Below, piece by piece: positions 44,215 to 53,463 of a stretch of DNA of 64,000 bases. The notes beneath the pieces were generated by a model, which made no database searches, had not been told where the DNA came from, and saw only the letters and a program-made list of their open reading frames with translations. Both the position numbers and the translations under genes were made by a program. Source of the DNA: DASQPA01 sp963757335 (GTDB lineage Bacteria > Acidobacteriota > Thermoanaerobaculia > Multivoradales > UBA5704); NCBI GenBank assembly GCA_963757335.1, contig CAVWRJ010000002.1:124001-188000 (forward strand). Direction: 5' to 3'. The first letter of the stretch is position 1, and the number at the start of each line of letters is the position of its first letter.

Positions 44215-45684
44215 CTTCTTCCCCGTCGCCACCGGCTTCTCGGGCGGCAGCGGTGCCGCGGCGCGGATGGCGGCGATCTGCTTTTCCACCTCGGCGAGCT
44301 TGTCGCTCGGGAGGAGGAGAAGGGCGTCGCGGCCGCTGGTCTTGACCGGAGCGCCGGAGGGGCCCAGGGGGTAGATCGCCACCGTCTCCTCTCCGCCCCC
44401 CTTCTCGGCCTTCAAGGTCACCGTCACGAGCGGCTTGCCCAAGAGCGCCGGCTTCGCCTCGTCGGAGGTAAGCAGCCGGCTCGCCTTACCGCCCACGACG
44501 GCGAAGAGGAGGTCGGAGACCGGGGTGTAGGAGATGGTGTCCCTGCCGCGCTTCCAGTCGGTGCCGGCGCGGGTCACGGTCACCGTTCCGGCGGCGTCGT
44601 CGATGCGGGCCGACTCCACCTGATAGACCTGGAAGCGGGAGAGGGCCCGGGAGCGCCAGTCGGCCGGGGCGTGGGCGACGTCGGCGCCGAGGCCGGTCTG
44701 GGCGACGACGGTCTGGCCGGAGACCCGGGCGTAGAGGTCCGGTGCGGCTGGCGCGCCCTCGGGGGGCGGCTGGGTACCGGGGGTGAGCGGTGCGGCCGGT
44801 GCCGGGCCGCCGATCTCGATCCGCTGCGGGGCGGCGCCGCGGACGACGACCTCGATCACCCCGCGCGGCGGCGCGAGGCCGAGGGCCGCCGGGGTCGCTT
44901 TCGGATCGTCCAGGAACTGCTGGGCGCGGAGGCTCGTCAAATCGGTCAGCAGCCCTTCGACGAGGTCGCGGTCGGCGCGGTCCCGGCCCGCCATATTGGA
45001 GATGCTCGAGGCCGGGCTCTCGATCTCGAAACCGTCCCCCTTCCGGGCGAGGACCGTCGTGCCGGCGGGGCTGGAGAGGGTGATGCGGTCGATCTTCTCC
45101 CGGTCGGCGGCGAGCAGCTGCCGGTCCCGCCACTCGCCGGGGTCGCGCGCCAGGGTCGAGAGGATGGCATCGCTCGTCACATAGGCGTCGCGCTCGCCTT
45201 TTACCCCGACGATCACCTCGGAGCCGGTCGGCACCTTGGCGCCGATCGAGAGGACCCGCTCGCCCTTGGCCGTCGTCAGCCGGACCGTGGCCTGGGGATG
45301 GTCGAGGCCCACCGCCTTGGGATCGGCCTTCTCCAGGGTGCGGGTCCGGGCGAGGCCGGTCAGCGACTCGACGAGCCCCTCGACCGCCGTGCCGTCGGCC
45401 CGCGCCGGCCGCGGCAGGGTCAGCCGCCACTCGGGGGCCGGCTCGGGGACCGCGGGATCGGCCTTCGCCGGTGGCGGCGCCACCGCCTTCACCCGCTCCA
45501 GGCGCACGGTTTGGCCGTTCCTCACGATCTCGACCGCCTGGACATCGTCTTTCGCGACGTCGAGAATCCGGTCGCCGGTCTTCGTCCGCTCCTCGGTCGA
45601 GGGGAGCTTGCGCTCATAGAACTGGATGAAGGCCCCCAGGGCCAGCACCAGGACGAGGAGCACGAGGAGGGTCCGCGGCTTCAC
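44212..45684 (-). CDS. DUF4340 protein of a Gld-type ABC system
   Basis: A 490-residue protein with one N-terminal membrane helix (KPRTLLVLLVLVLALGAFIQ) and a long periplasmic or extracytoplasmic part made of repeated DUF4340-like beta domains (DVQAVEIVRNGQTVRLERVK, ERVLSIGAKVPTGSEVIVGV, RITLSSPAGTTVLARKGDGF). A Lys-containing tail ends the protein. DUF4340 genes regularly follow GldA/GldF/GldG-type ABC genes, as here. The family is thought to assist the exporter or gliding-linked system, with unknown function. GTG start, 3 bp after the GldG-like stop. Confidence 0.9.
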   Translation of the reverse strand: MKPRTLLVLLVLVLALGAFIQFYERKLPSTEERTKTGDRILDVAKDDVQAVEIVRNGQTVRLERVKAVAPPPAKADPAVPEPAPEWRLTLPRPARADGTAVEGLVESLTGLARTRTLEKADPKAVGLDHPQATVRLTTAKGERVLSIGAKVPTGSEVIVGVKGERDAYVTSDAILSTLARDPGEWRDRQLLAADREKIDRITLSSPAGTTVLARKGDGFEIESPASSISNMAGRDRADRDLVEGLLTDLTSLRAQQFLDDPKATPAALGLAPPRGVIEVVVRGAAPQRIEIGGPAPAAPLTPGTQPPPEGAPAAPDLYARVSGQTVVAQTGLGADVAHAPADWRSRALSRFQVYQVESARIDDAAGTVTVTRAGTDWKRGRDTISYTPVSDLLFAVVGGKASRLLTSDEAKPALLGKPLVTVTLKAEKGGGEETVAIYPLGPSGAPVKTSGRDALLLLPSDKLAEVEKQIAAIRAAAPLPPEKPVATGKK

Positions 45685-45687
45685 CGT

Positions 45688-47229
45688 CTACCTCCTCCGC
45701 TTGTAGTAGACGACGGCCCCGAGGACCACCCCGAGACCGGGGAGGGCGAGGAGCGACAGCAGGTAGACCGCCCGGATCTCGGAAGCGGTGAGCGACAGGT
45801 GTACCTGCTCGGTCTTCTTCGGCGGGATGGAGAGGAGCTGCTGGCGGTCGACCAGCCAGTTGAGGCTGTTCGAGAGCAGCACCGAGTTGCCGAAGTTGGC
45901 CTGGAGGAGCTGGTTGGTCGCGAAGTCGGAGTCGCCGAGCACCACCAGCCGCGGCCCCTTGGGGTCGGCCGGTTTGGGAGGAGGAAGAGGAGCCTCCGGG
46001 TCGGCCGGCGGCGGGGGTGCCCCCTGGCTGACGACGACCCCGACGGTCACCGGTCCGGGGACGTCGGTGGGCCCCTTGGTCAGCTGGTCCAGGTGGACGA
46101 GGTCGGTCTCCCCCCAGCCGCCGGGAGTGGTCTGGAGGAGCGAGGTCACGGTGTATCCGGGCGCCCCTCCCTGGCCCACCGAGCGGACGAGAGAGAGGAG
46201 GACCGGCAGCTTGTCGTGGGTGAGCGGCCGGGTGATCGGGTGGTCGCCGAACTTGTTGACGAAGATCGTCTCCGGGCCGAAGAAGGGGAGCGGGTTGGTG
46301 GGATCGACGACGATGTCGGCATCGACCTTCACCCCGTAGCCGCCCAGCCAGCCTTCGAGACCCGTCTGCACCATCCCGGAGCCGGCGGAGCGGTTGAGCA
46401 CCGGATCGAGGAGGACGAGGAGGCGCCCGCCGCCCTTCAGGTACGCCGCGAGGGCGTCGAGCTCGGGTTGCACGAAGCTCCCCTTGGGGCCGGCGATCAC
46501 CACCGCGTCGGTGCCGGGGGGGACCGCCGTCTTCCCGAGCGAGGCCCACTCGGAGACCTCGAAGCCGTCGCGCGCCAGGATCTCCTGGGCGCCGGCGAGG
46601 CCGCGCGGGCCCTGGTCGTCGAGCGAGGCCTCGCCGTGGCCGGTGGTGAAGAGGGCCTTGGGCTTCCTGCCTTCCGAGAGCTGGAGGAGGGCGCCGGTGA
46701 TCACCTGCTCGCCCTTGAAGCCGGTCATCTGCGGCTTCTGGCCGAACTGCACCCCGGAGAAGTCGAAGTCGGCGAGCTCGGCCTTGTCGAGCACCCGCTG
46801 GTCGTGCCGGCCGGCGTCGAGCACCAGCCCGTCGTTCTTGACGTTGTACTGGTCGATCAGCTTCTGCGCTTCGAGCGGCCGCTTCTCGGGGTCGATCTCC
46901 CGCAGGTGGAGGCGCGGCGAGGCCGCGGCATAGCGCTCCAGGGTCTCCTTGAGCGGCGGGTAGATCTCGTCCTGCGGCGAGAGGAAGATGACGGCGTCGA
47001 CGTTCCGGTGGAGGTTGGCGAGGACGCTCCGGGTCTTGGGCGAGAGCGAGTAGAGGTGCGTCCGAGTCCAGTCGAAGCGCTTGTAGTACTTGAAGCCGAA
47101 GTAGTTGACGATCAGGAGAAGGACGGCCAGGAGCAGCACGGCGGCCGAGAGGGTCCCGGTCTTCACCAGCTGGCGCCGGCTCGTCCGGTCGGGGTCCTGC
47201 GGCTTGGGGTCGGTGATCGGAGCGGCCAT
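45688..47229 (-). CDS. GldG-like ABC-transporter auxiliary protein
   Basis: A 513-residue protein with membrane helices at both ends (TGTLSAAVLLLAVLLLIVNY and AVYLLSLLALPGLGVVLGAV) and a large extracytoplasmic region between. It carries the GldG-family features FDWTRTHLYSLSPKTRSVL, ALFTTGHGEASLDD (the T-G-H-G-E motif), YLKGGGRLLVLLDP and VLGDSDFATN. GldG partners GldF and GldA in Bacteroidetes gliding, and related ABC-2 systems occur widely without gliding. It is the third gene of a four-gene operon: ATPase, permease, GldG, DUF4340. A Pro-rich insert (PPPPADPEAPLPPPKPADPK) is unusual. Confidence 0.92.
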   Translation of the reverse strand: MAAPITDPKPQDPDRTSRRQLVKTGTLSAAVLLLAVLLLIVNYFGFKYYKRFDWTRTHLYSLSPKTRSVLANLHRNVDAVIFLSPQDEIYPPLKETLERYAAASPRLHLREIDPEKRPLEAQKLIDQYNVKNDGLVLDAGRHDQRVLDKAELADFDFSGVQFGQKPQMTGFKGEQVITGALLQLSEGRKPKALFTTGHGEASLDDQGPRGLAGAQEILARDGFEVSEWASLGKTAVPPGTDAVVIAGPKGSFVQPELDALAAYLKGGGRLLVLLDPVLNRSAGSGMVQTGLEGWLGGYGVKVDADIVVDPTNPLPFFGPETIFVNKFGDHPITRPLTHDKLPVLLSLVRSVGQGGAPGYTVTSLLQTTPGGWGETDLVHLDQLTKGPTDVPGPVTVGVVVSQGAPPPPADPEAPLPPPKPADPKGPRLVVLGDSDFATNQLLQANFGNSVLLSNSLNWLVDRQQLLSIPPKKTEQVHLSLTASEIRAVYLLSLLALPGLGVVLGAVVYYKRRR

Positions 47230-47232
47230 CAG

Positions 47233-47973
47233 TTACCTCCACTTCCGGTCTTCGAGCGCCCGGCTGGTCAGGAAGAGGAAGAAGAGGGTCGCAGAGAGGT
47301 AATAGACGAGCCGCCGGGTGTCGACGATCCCCTTCGCCAGCTCGTCCATGTGCTGCCAGAGATCCAGATAGCCGAGCACCTTTTTCGCCGTGTCGTTGCT
47401 GACCAGGTTGGCGAGCAGGCCGGGGCTGAAGAGGAAGATGAGGATGGCGAAGGTGATGATCGCCGAGATCAGCTGGTTCTTGGTGAGCGCCGAGGCGAAG
47501 AGCCCGACGGCCAAAAACAGCGCGCCGATCCCGAAGATCCCCAGATAGCCCGCCGCCACCGGCCCCCAGTCGACCCGGCTCCAGTAGGCGATGATGCCGG
47601 CGTAGGCGACCGTCGGCAGCCAGAGAAAGAGGTAGAAGGTGAGCGCCGCCAGGTACTTGCCGGCGACGATCTGGCCCTCGGTGACCGGCGCCGTCATCAG
47701 GACCTCGATCGAACCGCTCTTCAACTCCTCGGACAGGAGGCGCATGGTCAGGACCGGCCCCACGAAGAGGAGGATGAGCCAGAAAAAGAGGGTGCCGCCG
47801 AAGAAGAGCGAGAGCGGCGGCCCGCCGGGCGAGCGCGGGTCGTTCAAAAACGAGATGATCATCGAGAAGACGAAGCCGTGGATGAGGAGAAAGAAAAACA
47901 GCACCACATAGGCGAGCGGCGAGAAGAAGTACGCCTTGAGCTCGCGCGAGTAGGTCGCCAGAACCGCCCTCAT
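47233..47973 (-). CDS. ABC-2-type permease, GldF-like
   Basis: A 246-residue integral membrane protein with six predicted helices. It begins MRAVLATYSRELKAYFFSPL and contains LLSEELKSGSIEVLMTAPVT, the signature of the GldF/ABC-2 permease group, then QIVAGKYLAALTFYL. It should form the channel for the ATPase encoded just upstream; the ATG overlaps that gene's stop (ATGA), and the GldG-like gene starts 3 bp after it. The exported substrate is unknown. Confidence 0.93.
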   Translation of the reverse strand: MRAVLATYSRELKAYFFSPLAYVVLFFFLLIHGFVFSMIISFLNDPRSPGGPPLSLFFGGTLFFWLILLFVGPVLTMRLLSEELKSGSIEVLMTAPVTEGQIVAGKYLAALTFYLFLWLPTVAYAGIIAYWSRVDWGPVAAGYLGIFGIGALFLAVGLFASALTKNQLISAIITFAILIFLFSPGLLANLVSNDTAKKVLGYLDLWQHMDELAKGIVDTRRLVYYLSATLFFLFLTSRALEDRKWR

Positions 47974-48941
47974 GCCGCCACCTCCCCTTCTTCGACCGCG
48001 CCCGGCGCCGCCGCGGCGAGGTCGTGGGTCGTCAGGCGGACGAAGACGTCTTCGAGCGAGGCCCGCTGGGCGGCCAGCTCCAGGAGCACCCAGGAGCGCT
48101 CGACGGCAGCCCGGAAGACCGCCTCGCGGAGGTCGGCCGAGCGCTCGGACTCGACCACCCAGGCCCCCGGCTCCGCTCCGGGCCGGACGGCGAGAACGCC
48201 GGGAAGGCTCGCCAGCAGCTCCGCCGCCCCGGCCGGCGCATCCTTCAAGGTGAGCCGGAGGGTCGGGTTCCCCACCCAGCGCTCCCGCAGATCCTGGGGA
48301 GTGCCCTGGGCGACGATCCGGCCGCGGTCGATGATCAGCACCCGGTTGCAGAGCAGCTCGACCTCCGGGAGGATGTGAGTCGAGAGGAGAAGGGTGCGCT
48401 TCCGTCCCAGCTCGCGGATCAGCTCGCGGATGGCGATGATCTGCTTGGGGTCGAGCCCCACGGTCGGCTCGTCGAGGACAAGGACCCGGGGGCCGTGGAG
48501 GATGGCGGTGGCGAGCCCCACCCGCTGCCGGTAGCCCTTGGAGAGGGTGCCGATGATCTGGCCGCGCACCTCGGACAGCAGGCAGCGCTCGATGGCCTCG
48601 CCGATCGCCTGCCGAACCGCGCCGCCGGCGAGCCCCTCCAGCCGGGCGCGGTAGGCGAGATACTCCTCGACCCGCATCTCGGGGTAGAGAGCGACGTTCT
48701 CCGGCAGGTAGCCGATCTCGCGGCGCGCTGCCCGCGGGGCCTCGAAGAGATCCTTGCCGAACACCGTGACCCGGCCGCGGCTGGGCGGCAGGAAGCCGGT
48801 GATCATGCGGATGGTGGTGGTCTTCCCGGCGCCGTTCGGACCCAGGATGCCGAGGATCTCGCCGTCGTCGACGGCGAACGAGATGCCGTCGACGGCGGTG
48901 AAGTCGCCGTACCGGCGGCTCAGGTTCTGCGCTTCGATCAT
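47970..48941 (-). CDS. ABC-transporter ATPase, GldA-like
   Basis: A 323-residue ATPase. Walker A is GPNGAGKTTTIR (about residues 34-45), the Q-loop is IGYLPENVALYPEM, the signature is LSKGYRQRVGLA, Walker B is VLVLDEPTVGLDP and the H-loop is LSTHILPE. The C-terminal 90 residues (LRLTLKDAPAGAAELLASLP onward) form the DUF4162-type tail found in ABC-2 exporter ATPases. It is the first gene of the four-gene operon and would energise the GldF-like permease. A G-rich ribosome-binding site (GGGGGGATGG) precedes the ATG. Confidence 0.95.
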   Translation of the reverse strand: MIEAQNLSRRYGDFTAVDGISFAVDDGEILGILGPNGAGKTTTIRMITGFLPPSRGRVTVFGKDLFEAPRAARREIGYLPENVALYPEMRVEEYLAYRARLEGLAGGAVRQAIGEAIERCLLSEVRGQIIGTLSKGYRQRVGLATAILHGPRVLVLDEPTVGLDPKQIIAIRELIRELGRKRTLLLSTHILPEVELLCNRVLIIDRGRIVAQGTPQDLRERWVGNPTLRLTLKDAPAGAAELLASLPGVLAVRPGAEPGAWVVESERSADLREAVFRAAVERSWVLLELAAQRASLEDVFVRLTTHDLAAAAPGAVEEGEVAA

Positions 48942-49121
48942 TCCATCCCCCCAGAGATTGTCCCGGACGGGGCAGCCCCAGGCCGGCCCATAGCAAAAGG
49001 GATGCCTCTCGCGATGCCACTGAAAAGAAGGGAGTTCTCCCCGCGAGCCGCTCTCAGTGAAGCCCCGTCAAACGTCCGACCCGCGCCATTCGCCACCCCG
49101 GACCGCCTTTGGCGTGCCACA

Positions 49122-49149
49122 TTGGCACCCGCGCGAGCGGTGCTATGCT
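49122..49149 (+). promoter_or_regulatory. Promoter TTGGCA-N16-TATGCT, leaderless start
   Basis: TTGGCA and TATGCT are separated by 16 bp, and 6 nt separate the -10 from the ATG of the next gene. There is no ribosome-binding site. This is one of the two best-formed leaderless promoters in the window. Confidence 0.6.
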
Positions 49150-49155
49150 CTCCCC

Positions 49156-49473
49156 ATGGCGGATTCAGGAGACAAGGCAGGCAAGGCCCCGGGGATGAAG
49201 TCGGCCTACGAGCTGGCCCTGGAGCGGATCGAGAAGCAGGGGATCGAGCGGCCGCGCGAGGAGTTCAGCGACGAGGCGAAAGAGAAGATCGGCGAGGCCC
49301 GGCGCCAGGCGCAGGCCAAGCTCGCCGAGCTGGAGATCCTCTACAAGGACCGCCGCCGCCTGGAGCGCGACCCGGTCAAGCGCCAGGAGAACGAAGAGGA
49401 GTACCTCCGCGAGCGCCGGCGGATCGAGGAGAACGTGGAGAGCAAGGTGGAGAAGCTGCGGGCGGGGGCATAG
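49156..49473 (+). CDS. Small charged coiled-coil protein
   Basis: A 105-residue hydrophilic protein with a high content of Glu, Lys and Arg. Residues about 15-100 are predicted helical and coiled (SAYELALERIEKQGIERPRE, EAKEKIGEARRQAQAKLAEL, RRRIEENVESKVEKLRAG). No transmembrane segment, no cysteine, no recognised family. It starts directly behind a good promoter and lies alone between convergent and divergent neighbours, so it is a self-standing gene. A scaffold or structural role is possible, but nothing in the sequence fixes it. Confidence 0.75.
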   Translation: MADSGDKAGKAPGMKSAYELALERIEKQGIERPREEFSDEAKEKIGEARRQAQAKLAELEILYKDRRRLERDPVKRQENEEEYLRERRRIEENVESKVEKLRAGA

Positions 49474-49485
49474 GGGACATAGGCG

Positions 49486-51118
49486 TCAGCCGCCTCCCTC
49501 CCCGAACCGCCGCACCGCCTCGGCGCTGCCGCAGATGTAGACCGCGTCGTCCGCCTCGAACTGGAAGTCCTTCCCGATCTCGACCAGCACCTCCTCTCCT
49601 CTTTCGACCGCCACCACCGAGCAGCCGGTCCGCTGGCGCAGCGCGAGGCTGGCCGGGGTCCTGCCGCGGAGGGCGGCCGGCGGTGACCTTCCGCACCTTG
49701 AGCTGCGGATCGAGCTCCACCGCCTCCTCGCCGAGGAGCTTCTGGGCGAGCATCCTCCCGGAGACCTGGCTGATCGAGAGGGCGAAGGAGGCGCCGGCGC
49801 GGTGGATGCGCTCGACGTTCTCCGCCTGGTTGACGCGGGCGATCACCGGCACCTGGGGCGCCAGCTCCTTCAAGATCACGGTGGCGAAGAGGGTGGCGCT
49901 GTCGCTGTCGAGGGCGAGGATCACCGCCCGGGCCCGGGTCACCCCGGCCTCTTCCAAGAGCCGCGGATCGAGGACGTCCCCCGCGAGGTCGACCCCCGGG
50001 CCGGGGTGGCGGTCGATCACCCGCACCTCCTCCCCCACCACCCGGAGCAGCTCGACCACCTTCCTCCCCACCTCGCCGAAGCCGCCGACGACGAACGGCC
50101 CCGGTGGGCCCGGAGGATGCTCGCCGCGGGCGAGCTCGCGTCACCCGCTCGACGCTCGCCTCGCTGCCGACGACGACCAGCACCCCCTCGGGTTCGAGCC
50201 GGAAGGTGGGATCGAGCCGGGTGCGGAGCTCCCCGCCCAGCCACTCGCCGATCACCGTGACCCCGGTCCGGGTGCGGATCGCCGCCTGTTCCAGGGTCTG
50301 ACCGGCGAGCGGGCTCCCGGGCTCGATCCGCACCTCGGCGACCGCCAGGGAGCGGCCGAGCGGCTGCACCCCGGCGAGCCCCGGATTGATCCGGGCTGCT
50401 GACCCGGGCGGCGAGCGCGGCCCCCAGGATGTGGCGCGGGGTGAAGACCGCGGTCGCCCCGGCGAGCATCATGGGCCGCCGGTAGAACGGCTCCTCGACG
50501 ACGGCGAAGACCGGCCCCGTAAAGCCGAGCTGGCGGGCGGCGAGGATGAGCGAGGCGTTCTCGTCGTCGGTGCCGTTCGCGATCACCGCCCGGGCGGCCG
50601 CCAGGCGGGCTGCCCGGAGCGCCGCGTCGTCGAGCCCGCGGTGGACGACCCGCTGCCCGGCCTCGGCGAGCCGCCGGGCCGCCCCATCTTCCGGCTCCAG
50701 GAAGACGGTCGGCACCCCGGCCGCCCCCAGCTCGGCGAGCAGGGTCTCGACCGCCGGCCCGTAGCGGTAGACCAGGACGTGCCCGGAGAGCCCCCCTGCG
50801 ACCGCCTGCGGCAGGCGGGTCTCGAAGCGCTCCTCCAGGAACGGAATGAGGAAGATGGGGACGATCAAGAAGACCAGGAAGACCCCCACGAACTGGACGC
50901 TGACGACGTAGAGCGACCATCGCCGGATGCCGCCAGTGGCTGTCCGCCCCGTAGCCGGTGGTGGTCAGGGTCTCGGCGGACCACTCGAGGCTCTCCCAGA
51001 AGCCGCGCGGGGTCCCCTCCAGGTACGCCATCCCCACCATATAGAGGACGGTGCAGGAGACGACCAGGACCGGCAGGCCGAGGAGGAGGAGAAGGAGCCG
51101 CTTCCGGGAGCGCTTCAC
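49486..51118 (-). CDS. TrkA-type potassium channel/RCK protein, four frame breaks
   Basis: Five short frames align end to end as one K+ channel protein of about 540 residues. The start has a membrane helix (LLLLLLGLPVLVVSCTVLYM) and the selectivity-filter segment SAETLTTTGYGAD, followed past a break (about 50,930) by a second helix (VFLVFLIVPIFLIPFLEE). Two RCK/TrkA_N-type NAD-binding halves follow (HVLVYRYGPAVETLLAEL; VVGGFGEVGRKVVELL), with a TrkA_C segment between them and one at the end (EVLVEIGKDFQFEADD). Further breaks are near 50,395, 50,100 and 49,670. All four have the same sense (one extra or two missing bases). Either a pseudogene or a badly sequenced stretch; the domains themselves look undecayed. 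Confidence 0.78.
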
Positions 51119-51130
51119 GTCGGGATTCTA
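51119..51130 (-). promoter_or_regulatory. TAGAAT -10 box for a leaderless K+ channel transcript
   Basis: On the minus strand TAGAAT is followed by CCCGAC and then the GTG start of the channel gene, 6 nt later. No ribosome-binding site is present. Confidence 0.45.
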
Positions 51131-51189
51131 TGGCCGGAGCCGCTCCCGCCGACCGCGAAGGCCTCCAATCGACAATAAACCGGCTTCTC

Positions 51190-51609
51190 TACACCTGGAC
51201 GCCTCCTCAAGGTGTATGGATGCCCTGCTGCGTCCTCTCCAGATCCCGTCAAAACTCCCCGGCGGATCTCAAAAATGTACTGACGGGTCGTCACGGTGTA
51301 TTTATCCCTCCCGGAAGGGACGTTGGCGGTGGAAGTAGATCCTCCGAGGGATAGGAATACACCTTATCGGCAGTCCAAGGTGTAAAGATGAGCTTCTGAA
51401 TAGAGTCAATCCGGATAAAGCCGAGGTTCTCGCTCTCCGTATACACCGCAGGGAGACCTAAAGGTGTACAAAAAGCGGTCAAACTCAAGTTATCGACCTT
51501 CATTTCAGTTTTAGCAAGCCGTAAATGCACATCCTCCGGACGCCGAGGTGTAGGAGTAGGCTCGCCCGGCTCGATAGCACCGTGAAAACGCGCTAGTACG
51601 GCATGTCGT
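51190..51609. repeat. Non-coding 84-bp-periodic array with TACACC-N15-GGTGTA motifs
   Basis: GGTGTA occurs on the + strand at 51211, 51295, 51379, 51463 and 51547, exactly 84 bp apart each time. Exactly 21 bp before it stands TACACC at 51190, 51358 and 51442, a partial match (TGCACA) at 51526 and none at 51274. Apart from these hexamers the five units are unrelated in sequence. The region is visibly less GC-rich than its surroundings. It fills most of the 474-bp gap between the channel gene and the zincin gene, and its last unit overlaps the zincin 3' end by 17 bp. No convincing gene is visible in it. Confidence 0.85.
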
Positions 51610-51954
51610 CCTCGTCCAGCCCGAAGTGGTGTCCGAGCTCGTGGACGACGGTGTCGCGGACCTCGCGGATGACCTCGCGCCGGTTGGCGCAGTAGCGGAG
51701 GATGGGGCCGCGGTAGATCTCCACCCGGTCGGGGAGGGCGCCAGGTAGGAGGTGCCGCGCTCGGTCTGGGGCACCCCCTGGTAGAGGCCGAAGAGCTCGT
51801 CCTCGGGAGCCATCTCCAGGGCCTCCAGGTCCTCCGGGTCGGGCTCCTCCTCGACCACGACGACGACGTTCTCCAACAGCTCGGCGATCTCCTCGGGAAG
51901 GCCGTCCAGGGCCTTCTCGACCAGGGCCTCGAACTCCTCCGGCGGTACGCGCAT
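51593..51954 (-). CDS. Metallopeptidase-family protein (zincin, DUF1025-like), frame break near 51,742
   Basis: The two frames give a protein of about 120 residues. The first part is MRVPPEEFEALVEKALDGLP, EIAELLENVVVVVEEEPDPE, and FGLYQGVPQTERGTSYL. The second is LPDRVEIYRGPILRYC, then VRDTVVHELGHHFGLDEDDM, with a zincin HExxH motif and a third acidic or His ligand beyond. This is the minimal MMP-like family (DUF1025), common next to housekeeping genes and of unknown substrate. The break is one missing base in a G/C-rich stretch. It is divergent from the membrane protein gene across a palindromic repeat. Confidence 0.85.
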
Positions 51955-51986
51955 GGTGGAAGATTGCCATAATCCCCTCCCGAGCC

Positions 51987-52079
51987 GGGTACTGGCTCCG
52001 TTCGATTCTGCTGGCGGGCTCCTTCGGGCGCTTCGCGCAGCCAGTCGCCCGTCCTCGAAACCAGACGGAGCCAGTACCC
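51987..52079. repeat. Dispersed palindromic repeat, copy 6
   Basis: A 93-bp palindrome with arms GGGTACTGGCTCCG / CGGAGCCAGTACCC and the core (reverse) GACTGGCTGCGCGAAGCGCC. It takes up most of the divergent spacer between the zincin gene and the membrane glycosyltransferase-like gene, leaving 32 and 11 bp, so promoters must overlap it. Confidence 0.87.
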
Positions 52080-52090
52080 CCGAGCCCACC

Positions 52091-53449
52091 ATGCCCCGCC
52101 CCTTCTCCCGCCGCCTCGCGGCCGTCCTCCTCCTCGCGGCCCTCCACATGCTGGCCTTCGACCGCGGCCTCGGCGGGGACGGCTGGGCGAGCTTCGCCGC
52201 CCTGGAGTCGCTCGTCGACGACTTCGACCTCCACCTGGAGAACAACCTGCGCGGGGTGGTGAACGGCATCGTGCCCGCCCCGGGCGGCCACCTCGTCATG
52301 CAGTACCCGCCGGGCATCCTGCTGCTCGATCTCCCCCCTTCCTCGCCGGCCGGGCGGCGGACGTCCTCCTCCCCGACCGTTGGCTCGCCCGCGGCGCCGA
52401 CCTCCCGCCGGTCGGCCGGGTGCCCCGCCGGGTCTTCCTCGAAGCGGCCGCCATCGTCCTGGCGCGGAACCTGGCGACTCTCCTCGGGCTCTTCTGGCTC
52501 GCGCTCACTCTCAGGCGTCTGGGCTGGGCCGAGGGAGCCGTCGCCGCGGCGGTCGCCGCGACCTTCTTCGGCGGACCCCTCCTCTTCTACTCTCTGGTGG
52601 GGATGACCCACGCCCCCTCGTTCGCTCTCGCGAGCCTCCTCTTCCTCCTCCTCGTAGGCTACCGAGACAGCGGCAGGCTCCGGCTGGCGCTCGCGGCGGG
52701 AGGGGTGCTCGGTCTCGCGATCCTCGTTCGCTACGGGGCGGTCGGGCTCCTCCCCGCCGCTCTCCTCGCGGTGCTCCTCAGGGGGGATCACCCCCGGCCG
52801 CGAAACGCCGCCCTGGCCCTCGGTACCTTCGCTGCGGGCTTCACCTTTCCGCTCCTCCTGCTGCCGCTCTACTGGCATGCCGGCGCTGGCGGCTGGCGCC
52901 CGACCGGGTATGGCGGCTCCTGGCGGGTCACCCTCGCCTCGCCGTGGAACGTCCTCCTCTCGCCGCACCACGGGCTCTTCGTCTTCCATCCGGCGCTCCT
53001 CCTCGCCGCCCTCGGTCTCGCCTGGGCCGCCGGGGTCGAGCTCCGCCGGCGCGCGCCGGGGATGGGGACGGTCGCCCTCGCTCGGCTTCCTCGGGATCGC
53101 CGTCCTCCACGGCTGGTGGTCCGAGTGGACGAACCCGGGCGGCTACGGCCAGCGCTTCCTGATCGACGCCCTTCCCGCCCTCGGCCTCGGCTTCGCGCCG
53201 ATCCTCGGAGCGCCCCGCCGCCAGGTCTGGCGGGCGGCCCTCGCGACGGCCACGATCTTCGGCTACCTCCTCTTCTTTACCGCGGTCGCCGGCCTCGTCC
53301 CGCCGCCCCCTCCCTGCCCCTGGCCCCAGCGGCTGACGGACTACCGCACCCTCCTCACCTCTCCCCCGGGGCCGGCGGAGATCTGGGCAGGGATGAGGCG
53401 GGCTTCGTTGCCGATGCGGGTGGTGTTCGGGGGAAGCTCCCGGGACTGA
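52091..53449 (+). CDS. Multispan membrane protein, GT-C-like, two frame breaks
   Basis: Three frames joined give about 450 residues. After MPRPFSRRLAAVLLLAALHM comes an acidic loop (FDRGLGGDGWASFAALESLV, DDFDLHLENN), a feature of dolichyl-phosphate-mannose-type glycosyltransferases. About ten hydrophobic helices follow, then the conserved-looking LHGWWSEWTNPGGYGQRFLI, an acceptor- or sugar-facing loop. One base is missing in a C-run near 52,335 and one extra base lies near 53,079. The net frame is restored, which argues for sequencing indels over decay. Substrate unknown. Confidence 0.8.
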
Positions 53450-53451
53450 GC

Positions 53452-53463
53452 TAGACTCCCCCC
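53452..53463 (+). promoter_or_regulatory. TAGACT -10 box for a leaderless Hsp15-like transcript
   Basis: TAGACT is followed by six C residues and then the ATG of the S4-domain gene. It overlaps the end of the preceding gene. No -35 is evident. Confidence 0.45.

Noticed and set aside
51291..51530. A 79-codon minus-strand gene within the 84-bp array
   Set aside because: No ribosome-binding site, starts at a GTG in the middle of the pattern, and stops occur in the other units of the same frame. Kept only as a relic hypothesis.
51190..51609. CRISPR, attC cassette array or normal minisatellite
   Set aside because: Only two hexamers are conserved per 84 bp; there is no repeat of CRISPR length, no GTTRRRY core site, no integrase, and the intervals are unrelated in sequence.
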